Assembly: GCA_033557685.1 (NCBI GenBank) | Contig: JAWQRN010000438.1 | Coordinates: forward strand, 1-29,586 | Direction of reading: 5' to 3' | Source of the DNA: Sperchopsis tessellata | Lineage: Eukaryota; Arthropoda; Insecta; Coleoptera; Hydrophilidae | Length of the DNA: 29,586 nucleotides | Shown: positions 10,136 to 21,289 of the stretch, piece by piece | How positions within the stretch are numbered: the first letter of the stretch is position 1 | How the letters are laid out: each line of letters opens with the position of its first letter | Made by a program: the position numbers and the translations under genes | Notes under the pieces: model-generated | Told to the model about the DNA's origin: nothing | The model's input: the letters and a program-made list of their open reading frames with translations, nothing else | Database searches by the model: none

Positions 10136-10960
10136 ATGGAAATTCACAAAAGAAAATTGCCACGATTATTGCGAGATGTATTTGCCGCAAGAAATACGGC
10201 CAATTCACACATAGCTCTATTTAAAGTCAAATATAAAGTAGTTTGTACATCATATCATTTATTTGATGAAATTTGTGACAAATTATTTAGAATTTATTTA
10301 AATTTGGAACGAATTTCGTTCAAGAAATTAAAAATACTTACTTTCAGTAATTTATGATAAATTATATAATACCCCAGGCCCATGGACTCAAACAGTACAA
10401 ACTTCATTAAATCTCCTGCAAATAAGCATACCTAAATTCAATGGCGATGATTTAGCTAAATGGTCAACTTTTAAGGACATGTTCATATCTTAATATATAA
10501 TATTCCCCTCCCTGATGTATGTAAATAATATTATCTTCATGAGGTCCTTTCTGGCAAGACATTGTCTATCATAAACATGCTTCGTATTATAGGTACGAAT
10601 TACTGCATAGTTTGGCAAGAACTTCTTGACAAATATGACAATATAAGACTCATAGCAAATAATTACCTTAAAAATATTCTAAATCTTTCCCATCTGACTG
10701 ATAAAATCACAGCATCATCTCTTCAATTTTTCTTAAATACTTTAAGTGAAAATTAAAGAGCCTTCCTGCATTTAAATATACTGAATGAATGTGATTTTGA
10801 TGTTGACACTTGCTTTACATGCGAATCAGAAATGGCAAATAGGACTGATCTACCAACTTCTTCACATATCCTGGAGTTCGACCGTCAAGAGTGCAAAATA
10901 TTTGAAAATTCAGCCATTAGTAATTTTTCTGGGCCATCAGCCACACAAAAACATATTACT
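10136..10960 (+). pseudogene. BEL/Pao gag relic
   Basis: The first block (10136-10357, MEIHKRKLPRLLRDVF...) starts at an ATG in the position of a gag start and has a plausible helical N-terminal region. A second block in another frame (about 10410-10490) reads LLQISIPKFNGDDLAKWSTF, the signature of the BEL/Pao gag domain DUF1759 (Leu-Pro/Ile-x-Phe-x-Gly-x...Trp-x-x-Phe). A third (10530-10756) contains YLHEVLSGK-like sequence, then WQELLDKYDNIRLIANNYL, the conserved later part of the same domain. A stop at 10754-10756 and at least two frameshifts separate the blocks. It lies just upstream of, and in the frame of, the protease block. Confidence 0.75.
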
Positions 10961-11704
10961 AAATTAGGGCACTCGAAAACGTTACTGCTGTTCAGCGTTT
11001 CGTCCACAAGTAAAATTCCTTGCTTCCTCGCATGCCAACAAGTACGTAAAATCTATTCGTGGGATAAATTCAAGGCTATGTATGCTCATAAGCGATATGA
11101 TTTAGGAAAATCTTTAAAGCTGTGCATCAATTGTCTTTTTTTTCTGGGCATTCTACCAAGGAATGTACTAAACAATTCAATTGACGTAAATAAGAGAAAA
11201 GGCACAATAGTTTCGAACAAAACTCAACTCATGCAAAATCAGATTCAACTCCCGCTGCAACACAAACTGATTCTAAATGTGGCATCAGGTACTCACTCTG
11301 TCCAATTGGGAACCATCATAATAAATATCGCTGATTCCCAAGGTCAGTTACATCCTGTCAAAGGAATCATAGACTCTGGCTCCAACACTTATATCATAAC
11401 ACAAAGTTGTGCTAAAATACCTGGACTTAGACATCTGCCTATGCCAGTTACAGTATCTGGTTTGGGACAAACTGCTATATCCGGAAGTAGGTACAAGGTG
11501 GCTTGTTCAATTTCATCAAATTATAATTCTTTCCCTCCCTTGAAAACAGAGGCTATTGTTTTACCCCGCATCACTGCAGATTTTCCTGTAGTCCTGCCAT
11601 CTGATCATATTAAGCACACATTCCAGTCACTTCCTCTAGCAGATCTGACATTTCATATATCATCACCTATTGATTTTCTTCTCGGGTGTGATATATACTC
11701 TTAG
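10832..11704 (+). pseudogene. BEL/Pao gag end and retropepsin-like protease, 290-codon open frame
   Basis: Residues about 60-120 contain a remnant of the nucleocapsid zinc-knuckle region: WDKFKAMYAHKRYDLGKSLK, then CINC at 11123-11134. The rest of the knuckle (SGHSTKECTKQFN) continues only in another frame after a run of eight T's, with stop codons where two cysteines are expected. From about residue 150 the frame enters the aspartic protease domain (DUF1758/A17-like): GIIDSGSNTYIIT with the catalytic Asp at codon 181 (11372-11374), VSGLGQT, and SPIDFLLGCDIYS at the end. The protease core looks well preserved although the element as a whole is broken. A retrotransposon relic, not a cellular gene. 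Confidence 0.85.
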
Positions 11705-12150
11705 ATCCTCCCTTCACTTCCTCTTGCTACAATTCATGGTAGACCATCCGCAATTACAATTACATTGGGATATGTTATTTTAGGAAAAGTTCCACAAACG
11801 CCATCTTCTAACATCACGAATCTTTTAGTGAACACAGATCCACCTCAGGGGGAAACCACGCAGGCATTCTGTGAAATCGAGGAACCTTATACCTCAACTC
11901 ATATACAGTCTGTCGATGTGCTCGCAGAGTAATATTTTTTAAATACTCGTTCGGATGACTCGACAGGAAAATATTCCATCGATCTTCCTTTAAAATAAGA
12001 TATTCCACCGGTTGTTTACTCATATCTTAAACAATACAACCTTGCATCACTCACATCGCACTTCCATGTCGAAGTATAGAATTCTAGATCATATGGCAAA
12101 AATGAAACTCTCTCCTTTGAAGACTATCTCAATCCCTTAGCTTAAACTTT
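11705..12150 (+). pseudogene. BEL/Pao post-protease remnant, ends before reverse transcriptase
   Basis: In-frame continuation after the stop at 11702-11704: SAITITLGYVILGKVPQ corresponds to the conserved 'FGWILSG' segment after the protease, then FCEIEEPYT, and, after another stop, YFLNTRSDDSTGKYSIDLP, the segment that leads into the reverse transcriptase. Similarity ends near 12060-12150. No reverse transcriptase, RNase H or integrase motif is seen downstream. Confidence 0.7.
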
Positions 12151-14900
12151 CTTCAACTGGACATTTTTCATAACCATTATATTGTTACAACGTCTTCTAC
12201 ATAAACTGTCAATCTTAGATGTACAACCATTCACAAGTTTACCATGGTTTTAGTATGGCTTCACTCTTAAAACCTTTACAGCTGATCGTATTTAAAATAT
12301 ACACTAACATATAATACCATCATATAATAATAACGCTGTAATGAGGGAGCTGGTTTAATAGGCGGAACTTAGGTATGTATTCATTTTTATATATAAGTAG
12401 TTTCACGTTTTATGTATTAATACCATTTTATGTTTTTCATTGTATGGATTTCTCTAAATTTAATGTAGGTTAAAATAAATTCCTGCCTGATTGCCGTACA
12501 GGCTGGCTACAAACTTTTGCCGCAGCGAAAAGGTTAATAATTTAGCTTCATTATCATTTTCGAACATTTCCGAATATGCACATATTTACACACAGTGACC
12601 ATAAAACTAATTATCTACTAAAGCAAGTTTGTTCGCGTTGATCAGCAAAGTTTCTAACAATGTTGAGTTTAATTCATCCCATGTGGTTACATCTTGAATG
12701 TTAAATAGAGATTGCCGGATAATCTGCAAATAAGTGAAATAAACGTTACGAAATTTTGAAGGGTTACTTTGTTATAACATGCATTAATGACGATTTTACA
12801 GGTTCCTACACATTTGTTAAATTTATTAACATTACCATCAAACAATGGGATGCAATTCAAATATTCCGGTTTAAAATCAGATTCAAATTACTCAAATTTA
12901 GTTTATTTTTGTTAAACTGTTAAAATTTTGGGATTCAGAATCAGTTAAAGCTGGTATAAAAAATAGATTATAGAGATATTAAAAGTTTTAAATCTTGAGT
13001 TTGTAAAATGTTTTTGCATCAAATATGCTCTAAGCGTTATGTAGGACTTCTTTCAGGAATGTTTTCGGTCTGTGTCGGATACTGCTGAAAATTTGTACTT
13101 CATAATTTATTCTAAAACAAGTTTGATTAACCTACCCAATGCGCCGATTAAGTATCTGCGATTATAAAACTTGTTTCTAAAAAAAATTATTACAATAGAA
13201 AATATTCACTTTACTATGATTTGTCTACTAATCTAATATATCTATATAAAATAACATTTTTGTTGAAAGAGAACGGAAATTTAAAAACTAGGTCGTCCAT
13301 CAATTTTAATGTACCAGGTATCATTGTTTGAGATAATTCATGCGTCTAAATTGGTGGGGAGAGACGTCAGTAGTTTAATTATGATTCAAGAAATATATTG
13401 CAATGGGGAAGGCTTATCATAAAATATAACGTGAGTGTGAAGCAATTGTCTAAAATGGATATAATAACTGACGTATTTCTCTCTTCTTCGGTTTATAATT
13501 GGATCTATCTCTACTAGTCGGATGACAAGAAGTATTTTCTTCTTTAAAGTTTTAATTTTATTTGTTCATTTTTAATGTTTCTTTATGTTCTGGGCTCTAG
13601 AAGGTTTTCATTACTAGATTTTTGTATTCCATAATGTTTTTAATATTATTGATGTTTTTGTTTACTATTAAATCATATTTCTATTGCAATTCATCGATAC
13701 CTGGACATGTATTTGACATCTGTTGCTCTCTGTCATATGAAATCTTTGACTTGGCTTCTTAATATATGAACTATCTAGTCTATTTCATAGTCCTGTTTGA
13801 TAAGATTAAATCTCTCATGCATCATCTATTATTGTTTATTTACGATATTATCGCCTATAAGGTGGTTTATTCGTGCTACCTAAAACTCTTCTCACCCATC
13901 CATAATCGTTGGACAGTTGTTAAATTTCTGATGTCAGATGATTTCTATTTAGGCAGCACTCTACCTAACCTTAGATCCATTGTCTCACGATGGATTATGG
14001 TATTACACAAAGTTCACACCCAGTTACGAAAGAGCAAGTAGTGCCTGAAATTATTTACTTGTTGACCAGTAGATAAACAATTTTTTTAATTTTCTATCAA
14101 AGTGTTATCATATATACTTTAATTTGCAAACCAATACATTAACTGTCATTGTGGTGCTTTAATAGAATTCCCATTTCAAATGTTCATGGCCTCCAGATTG
14201 TAGTCTTATCTATCCCTTGGTATGAGTCTGATAAGTATTTCAGAAAAGCCTACTGACAAGTAATTATTTTAATATTAATTCGAACTGTTTCTACATTACC
14301 AGAAGACATTTAAAAAGGCGATAGAACCTATTGAAATGAAGGAAAAGTGTTTAGTCACTGATAAAAAGTACCCCTTAAGTGATACTTCCAGTATTACATA
14401 GGCATAGCATTACCTCATCATCCCCACCTATGCAGGGTTATTGTTAAACTTAACGGCTTCAGTCAGTCTTTTAGAGCGTCAGTCAGTCTTATGTGAACCA
14501 GTCTGTCTAAAGCAACAAGTCTGTATTGTTACCCTCTTTAGCATTTCCTGTACCACAAATAATTGTATACATGATTTATATTCGCAAATCAACAGAAGAC
14601 TATAATAACACCTATTTACGTTCCATGTCAATTAGTGTACCCTCACGTGGGCAAGTGAAAGCGTCTTATATGTGCACCTTGTTTCTTATGTGCTTTGGTT
14701 CGTGTACATTTTTTTTACCAATTCTCCACTTCCTTCATAATTCACAATCCAATTTCCTACATTTCTTCTCGAAACCAGCGAGGAATAAATAATGAAACGT
14801 TTTGCTACTTCTGGATCACTGGAACCTGATGTAACGGATTGAAGATCCTGAAATACTCAAATACGTTGAACAAAATAACTCGGGAGTCGACCTATTAAGT
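12150..14900. other. Unassigned AT-rich region
   Basis: No coding block recognised. Minor items: a short hairpin GCCTG...CAGGC near 12484-12502, and a GTCAGTCAGTCTT phrase repeated near 14461 and 14480. Open frames at 13766-14041 and 14526-14792 have no motif and look like chance. Confidence 0.5.
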
Positions 14901-14904
14901 AATG

Positions 14905-15310
14905 TCTGTACGTGAATCAGTCTAGTGGTAGTAACACTTGAGGACGCTAACGATGTGAGTAGAACCCGGATGGTTCGATCAGTAAGTGGAAATCATGGGA
15001 CACACAGAAAAAACTAGGCCTGTGAAGAACGAAAGTCTGATGTCGCCTGCCTTCACGTATCGTGCGTATTTTAGGTTTGGGTTTAGGTCGAGCCGGTCAT
15101 GGTGATTCAGAACTCACGTAAGGTATTTAGCGGCCAATTATACTGGATTTCCGTCCAGGGGCTTCCGTGCGGTAGAAAATGCGGTTCTTCCGGCTTTGAA
15201 AGGGTTAAGTCAGCAATGCCAAAATAACCAATAAATTTGGAAAAAGGAACAAAAATACTACGAAGGTGGCTGGCATGGCGACACCGGGCCCCCGTTGGAC
15301 ACAAACATCG
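14905..15310 (+). mobile_element. Possible tRNA-derived SINE or similar repeat
   Basis: TCTAGTGGTAGTAACAC at 14921-14937 resembles an RNA polymerase III A box, and GGTTCGATC at 14972-14980 matches most of a B box. The spacing of about 50 bases is as in tRNA genes. The T-arm does not form a convincing stem, so it is not a functional tRNA. The following 300 bases are richer in G and C than the surroundings (for example CACCGGGCCCCCGTTGGAC near 15280), as expected for a repeat body of foreign origin. No second copy or target duplication was found here. Confidence 0.35.
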
Positions 15311-17949
15311 ATAACAGCGCTACCGGACTACGGATATCTGACATGAAAATAGAATATAAAATAAAAGAAACCTTAAAGATAAATTACAAATATGCACGTA
15401 AAGTTACATGCTCTTTCGACAATATGCGCTGAAAAAAGGACACCCTAACATAAAAGAAACCCATGAAAATATATCGCGAATAAATTCAAGCTAAAATTAT
15501 GGATTACAATGGTCGTGTAGTATCACACGTTATTATGGCAAAAATTGCTGAAAAATAAAACACCCTAACACCGAAGAAACATGTGCAAAAACAGTTACAG
15601 TTAAAAATACCAAACAATTAGGAATAAATGCGCGTGGAGAGATAGAGAGGTCGTCTGTTTGATTCCGTACCGAAGGTTCACGATTTATCCTTATTCCGTC
15701 TATAAAGTTCACTCTGGTATCAAAATGTTCAATCACTTACCTCGACGTCAAACGAGTTACCATGTAGCAAGTACCTTCTATATTGGAGGGGTACTAGCAG
15801 GCTGAGATGCGTGGAGATCCCTGCTATTTACTGGACGCGTGTAGATTTGCCGAAAAAACCATAAAATATATAATGACACTTCTCACAGGCCGAGAAAAAA
15901 ACTCATGACTGATTTATCTCGTTGTGAAATACGCGAAACTGCTTATTAAACCGGCATGGGAATAGTTGATCGAGAAAACGGCACTTTTAATGAATTATTT
16001 AAAATTCAAGAACTATATCACGCACGGTTTCGAAATAAAAATGTTAGAAAATATTCAAACTCTGACTCTGTAAGTTAGAGCACTCGAACTCGTTTAACTG
16101 TTTACCGTAAAATATTATTAAATCCTTTGCGATTTAATTCCACCAAAACGTCTAGTATCAAATGAGAACCAATAAAAAACTACCTTCCTTCAAACAGCCT
16201 TTTGCTGGACCAATAACAATATTTTTGAACTTTGTCACACGCTTCTTTGGGTGGTCCATTTTGACCGCGGAAGCCCTGCGACATCCGTCCCAAACATTTT
16301 ACATCGCTCCTAAAATGACCGTTGGTACTTCGTTAATGTATTCCAAATATACTGACCCATCGACAACAATAGCCCGATTTCTTAAAACTGGCCATTTACA
16401 CTACTAAATGTAAACCATATGACGAAATATTTGCGCGAACGCCTCTCTAATGTCTAACAGATGCGGTCGCCTAGGAAGTAGGTTTCTTTTACTAGTCAAA
16501 AGTTTTAGAAATAAAATAAAATACATCCTAACATTAATTATTATATACAACTACAACTAATTTAAAACTACTAAAATTTATAGCGTAGGTTGGATTCGTT
16601 ACAATACAAGGGAGCAATAAAAGTACGCAATTGATAGAAATATTGTACTGTGGCTAAAGCACATTTATTGTCCCTTTTCTTTATTATATATTAGATACAT
16701 GTATTGTTAAACCTTCTAAAGTGACCAATGAGCTTCCCTAAAGAATTTAGGTCCGTCTTAAGCGAGGGTCCTTCTACAGCATATAAACATTTAGCTCTTC
16801 CAGCCGCATCATATTGGCCTATTCATATAAACAATTCGATTCTAGCGATTAAACAATTTGGTCCTATCGAGACCAAGTTGCTAGTTGAATGTACATTTTG
16901 GTCCTATCGAGAATGGACTGCATTTCCAAGATACAGAAAGGTTCTTTACAATTTTTGTATGTCTTTAATATCGCCCTGCTTATTTTTTAAACCTACAGGT
17001 ATTTTGAGTACATCGTTATAATGGAGCATATAGTATATTGACCATATTATATTAGAGTGATATTTCCCAACAGAAAGTGAGCTTGTTGGAGGTGATGCCC
17101 ATGAACTTTATATCCATCTCTCGGTCGAAAAGATAGATTTCTGCCACCAATATAAAATATTTAGTAACTTGTAAATGAGTTTGCATTTTTTGCAGTTGTC
17201 TAAACACGTGATGTAGGTAGTATAATTTAAATGTAAGCGGCCATAAACTTATTTTTTTGGGTGTTGTATACTAATTTATCTTTAAAAATAGAATAGATTT
17301 CAAATCAATTTTCTTTTAAATTTAACGATCTCTATCACCTGTTAATGCAAGTCTCAATTTTAACTAACTCAATATTTGCATTTATTGAGCTCCAATATAA
17401 TAGACCGGTATAGCTATTTCGTATGTTCGTGGTTAGCCTCGACATGGGCTGGTTTTTCCAATTTTTTTCAAATATGTTTTACTCTAATCTGGAAAATATG
17501 AAATTATTTAGCGATGAGAGTTTCCGGTGTTATCTGCTTGAGTAAACATCAAATGTTTATTCGAAAGCCCGTATATGCTGTTGGAAAATTTGCATTGATC
17601 AAAGTAACAGTCGACGGAGAATGGTGGTTTGAGTTAAACCCGCACCCTGTTCAGCGTCGAATAAACATTCGAGTTTCAGATACAGCCCTAGTGCAGTTTT
17701 ACAGAAAAATAGCAAGCTTCACTGACTTTACATCGCATTCTTTGTTCCTGGATGAAATCTTATGCAAAAGCTTTAAAAGCATAAAATATAAATTTCAACA
17801 GCGGCACAGATTATTAACAGATATTCGCTATAAACTAATATAAAACTAATAAATAAAAGAAGTAATAAAATTGTATGCACACTGCATGTTTTTTAAAAAT
17901 GTAATTTTTGTGTACACCAACATTTACTTTCTCCATATTTCCAGAGTTA
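15310..17949. other. Unassigned region with repetitive texture
   Basis: Contains a degenerate duplication (15428-15460 and 15547-15580, GCTGAAAAA...CACCCTAACA) offset by 119 bases, a short inverted repeat TAGCAGG...CCTGCTA at 15797-15828, and the BEL-leader-like pair near 16858. Open frames at 16162-16407, 16728-17021 and 17514-17843 have no motif I recognise. The frame at 17514-17843 is the longest of these but lacks support. Confidence 0.45.
16856..16912 (+). repeat. Two direct copies of a BEL-leader-like 15-mer
   Basis: TTGGTCCTATCGAGA occurs at 16858-16872 and again at 16898-16912, 40 bases apart. The phrase resembles the leader motif at 9991-10007 and the tandem 'TTTGGTCC..TCGAG' phrases of BEL/Pao elements. 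This may be a fragment of the leader of a second such element, but no gag sequence follows. Confidence 0.5.
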
Positions 17950-18240
17950 AAGAATCTTGTATTTAGGAGTACCAAAATGTGCAGACATTTTGTCTACTAT
18001 TGCAAGGGAAAGTTTCAAGGCGAGTGATGTTACAAAAGAACTCAATTCACTGATCCGGACTCAGAGCTGTACTTCTCATGGTAATATTACTCACTTAGTC
18101 GTGGCTCAATATAGTTATAACCAAGGTCTAACCATTATGTTCGAAGATACTAAAGTCTTGGCTCGAGAGCCTTCTACCGTCCAGAAAATTCGGAGAAGCC
18201 ATTGAGGTTTATAATAATATACATTCGATAATAATCATTC
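17950..18240 (+). pseudogene. Probable Penelope-like element C-terminal (GIY-YIG region) relic
   Basis: The open frame 17957-18205 reads ITHLVVAQYSYNQGLTIMF and EDTKVLAREPS; the next frame gives RKFGEAIEVYNN. The order 'His/Tyr-x5-Gly-His-x-Ile-x-Phe-Glu/Asp-Asp-Thr-Lys-Val-Leu-Ala-Arg ... Arg-Glu-Ala-Ile-Glu' is what I expect at the end of the GIY-YIG endonuclease of Penelope-like retroelements. One frameshift lies near 18170 and the usual final Asn-Phe-Asn-Arg-Glu block is not preserved. The start is uncertain: the first 60 bases share a 31-bp phrase with the end of this window, so they may belong to a different repeat. Another retroelement with a similar tail is possible. Confidence 0.5.
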
Positions 18241-18553
18241 GAATGGAATGGTGCCGTACTATTCCGCATCCCCCCTTCAGCCCTTGCTTACATAAGTATG
18301 ATCCGGTTGATTCCGGATCGGTGTGTTGAGTTTATTCGATGAAGTAATATCGCTGTCCTTTAGATTTTTTCTTGCCACAAAACGTACGTATATATTTAAA
18401 ATATAAATTACAGCAAGTAATTGTTACGAATAATATAGTAATAATCAATATCTTGTAGCTTTTCAAATTAGTTTTGTGGGTGTATTTCCAATAGTGGAAG
18501 AGTTTAAAGCTTTGTTGTTCTGGATATTATACACTTGTTCCTAATGTTAGTTT

Positions 18554-18566
18554 TAACAAATTCTTG
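18554..18566. repeat. Left target-site duplication of SINE copy 1
   Basis: TAACAAATTCTTG, repeated exactly at 18867-18879 on the other side of the SINE. Confidence 0.9.
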
Positions 18567-18866
18567 TTGTTGTTGATTGTTTGTTCGTTTATTTAACGTC
18601 GGCCTATTTCCACTGTTATGGCCAATCACCGACGCCAAGGATTAGGTTCACCTGAAAATTTTGCCGCAACTAGAATTCGGTCTTTAACGTGCACGTGGTC
18701 TTCATTTACCTACAATACGCGGGATCCATCGTTTTACGTCCCTCCCGGAAGACGAGTATCACAAAAAACTTTTCCCTAAATAGAAATAGCCAACCGCCTA
18801 TGAGTCGCGAAACCGAGACTCCACCCTTAGTAGCTTAGTACTTAGCTACTGAGCTAACGAGTCGGC
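18567..18866 (-). mobile_element. tRNA-derived SINE, copy 1, about 300 bp
   Basis: Read on the minus strand from 18866, the head is GCCGACTCGTTAGCTCAGTA. TAGCTCAGTAG (18856-18846) is a perfect A box, and GGTTTCGCGACTC about 40 bases later is a slightly altered B box (GGTTCGANTCC). The body contains GGTGATTGGCCATAACAG and GCCGACGTTAAATAAACG on that strand, and the 3' end is an A-rich AACAACAACAA tail. An exact 13-bp target-site duplication flanks it. SINEs are moved by LINE machinery; which LINE served here is not shown. This copy is the reference for the deleted copy at 7303-7442. Confidence 0.9.
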
Positions 18867-18879
18867 TAACAAATTCTTG
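18867..18879. repeat. Right target-site duplication of SINE copy 1
   Basis: TAACAAATTCTTG, identical to 18554-18566. Confidence 0.9.
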
Positions 18880-19545
18880 GTTTTGAGTGTACTTTTGGAA
18901 TTATTTCTGGTGATCGTTATTTGTGGTTTTGTGGGATTTTTTCTTTTACTAGCTTTCTTGGTCTTGGGAGGCTAGGACGTCTTCATATTGTCAGTCGATG
19001 AAACGTTGGTTTGATAATTGTGTTTGATATGGAATGATGCTGTTTCGTGGTTAAATGGCGTGATCTTTCTGATGACATTGTTTGCTCGTTAGGTGATGTT
19101 TTAAATTTTTAAGCTTCGTGGATAATGATGTCATTTATCGGTGGAATAATAATTTAGGCTCTGAATTTTTCGATTGGGATCCATATGTGTTTCCCTGTTA
19201 GAGTTTATTTTGGATTCTTACCAGGTGTTCAAGGTTTGTGTTTGAGGTGTTGCTTCATGCTTGGAATCCGTGTCCTGCTAGCAATGTATATAGGAGTCTA
19301 ATTTGTTCCGATTTCCTTTATTTTCGACAGATAATGTGTGGCGTGAAGAGAAGTTTAGAGTCCATGATGATACCTGGATATGTCACGATGTTCGACATTT
19401 CATGTTCTGTGTTCCTGCGTTGGTCGAAGATGATATACTTGGTTTTGTTTTGATTTATTTTAGGTCTCCATTTAGAGCAGTATTCTTGAAATGAATCCAG
19501 ATGGATTTGTCATGTTCTTGAAATAATCCAATTTTTGGAGACTAT

Positions 19546-21289
19546 AGTCTGAATGCCTTTGTTGTGTGTGGTGTTATCTTGTCATTGATGTAATATAAAT
19601 ACAGTTTAGAGTCTAGGATGAAACTTTGGAGTCACCGGTGATTGGTTTTCTTACTGTTGTATTTTCACGATAGTAGTTTACTGAGAATCTACTTCGTGGG
19701 TAAATCTATGACCCGTGGATATTGGGTGCTCCATCACTGGTCTACTAGTGTTATTTCTTGTACGTGGTAGACAATGGTAAGACAAAAACGAGCATGTTTT
19801 GAAAATGTAACTAAACTTGTATTTATTTTTTGATTTAGAGATCGTTCCGGTTAAAGACATTTCAATTTGTGGCTCCTCCTTATTTTAACTAAAATTAAAT
19901 AAGTAATTTCTTTGCAGTTTTATAGCCTTGTTAATGTTAATTGTCACGAAAGCAAAATAAAGCTATTAAACTATATTTGGATATATACTTAACTGTAACA
20001 TTTGAGACAGATGGCAAAATAGTAATAAAAGGTTTTATATAAGTTAATAGTGGATATGTTCCAAGACATTCTCCACAATTAATAGGGGTAAGTTAATAAG
20101 CGATTAAGATATCCAAGGATTTAATCGGTCTACATTTTATATTTAAAAAGCCATTTCTATGAACAGCAGCTACCAAAATAACGAACAGATTGCAGTATAT
20201 ACCCACCATTGTCAAATCCATTAATTGATTATAGTTCACAGTTTCGCTGATATATTTTTCATTCAGTTTTCATGAATACATATGAGTTTGGGAGTTATTA
20301 ATAATTTACATACTACTACAAAAAAGTTTATTATAAAAGTAACTTTTATTACACATGAGAAATACTAAATTGGTGTCCCTAAAAGCGTCACTTCCGGTAT
20401 ATCCCTCATAAGTTCGTGACACCATTATTATATATGAAATTTATAGTTCAGTGAAAGAATATTATTGACGCAATAATGCTTATAAAATTTAGGCGTGATA
20501 TATACAGAGACGTCATTCGAAAAATGGTTAAATCGGGTTTAGGAAATCTCATGCCATGTAAATCCACTGATATCGGAATATCGATTTTTTCCACGAATAC
20601 AAAACTCTTTCAGAAGAAAAAGTCTTCATAATCATAATAATATTAAATTAATAAAAGTACGGATATTTTCATCTCATGTAACTCAAATAAATTACCCTAC
20701 TACAGACAGTAATGGTAGAAATTTAATTATATTATACAGCATACCTAAATATGCGCAAATTAATTTTTCCGCAAAGTAATTAGTCGCAGATTGCAAATAT
20801 AAATAAGAAATATTTTCTACGAGAACCGAAATTATGGAGCAAAATAATTATCGGTTTTTGTTCCATTTCATCCGAAAGTAACGGCATTTTAAGCTTAATT
20901 CCAGTTCGAAACCCTGAATTTAACTAAACTGTTTTGTTAATTCATGCACTATATTCTTTCCAATTTAACCATTTAATGCTAAACCTTACAAATAATTTAT
21001 TAAAACCAGCGGAAACATTATGTTATCCTAGCAAAATAATGGTTTTGACATTTTTAAATTCGAAAAATGTTTTGCCAAACTAACATGTTAAGTAAATGTA
21101 ACAAAAAACTTGTTGCAATAGCAAAAAACGTTAAAAAGACAGAGTTCTGACCAAGAGTTCCAATCCACCTGATAATGGAAGAACGTCTTCACTGCAGTTT
21201 ACGAAGAAAATTCAAAAATCTTCGATATTGGTAGTCCGGCTGTACATACATCTGGTGACAGATTTCGGCTAATACAAAAACAGCACACG
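19546..21289. other. Unassigned AT-rich region
   Basis: No recognisable coding block, RNA gene or long repeat. The minus-strand frame at 19678-19860 lies just upstream of the LINE relic on the same strand but shows no motif. Confidence 0.5.

Larger units (their letters stand above)
18420..19545 (-). pseudogene. LINE reverse-transcriptase C-terminal relic, split by a SINE
   Basis: On the minus strand, 19545 to about 18880 reads through several frames as the end of a Jockey-type LINE: IKINQNKTKYIIFDQRRN (about 19400-19455), YPGIIMDSKLLFTPHI (about 19331-19384, the conserved 'KYLGIxxDxxLxFxxHI' block after the reverse transcriptase palm), then LVRIQNKL and TYGSQSKNSE, with a Lys/Pro/Thr-rich tail near 18900-18960. 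Stops and frameshifts interrupt it, and no palm motifs are seen upstream. The SINE at 18567-18866 sits in the tail. Sequence to its left may be the remaining 3' end, but this is less certain. Confidence 0.65.

Noticed and set aside
13766..14041. Plus-strand open frame of 91 codons, hydrophobic
   Set aside because: Phe/Tyr/Ile-rich translation is what AT-rich DNA gives by chance; no motif.
15107..15304. Minus-strand open frame of 65 codons in a GC-richer patch
   Set aside because: The composition is better explained by a repeat body following the tRNA-like promoter.
15430..15575. CCCTAAC phrases resembling telomere repeats
   Set aside because: Only isolated single units, not a tandem array; part of a degenerate 119-bp-offset duplication.
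17514..17843. Plus-strand open frame of 109 codons; another frame starts with a SDES-like phrase resembling a Tc1 catalytic region
   Set aside because: The resemblance is four residues long and nothing else from a transposase follows in any frame.
18846..18866. A functional tRNA gene on the minus strand
   Set aside because: The A and B boxes belong to the SINE head; the cloverleaf is not complete and the unit is flanked by a target-site duplication.
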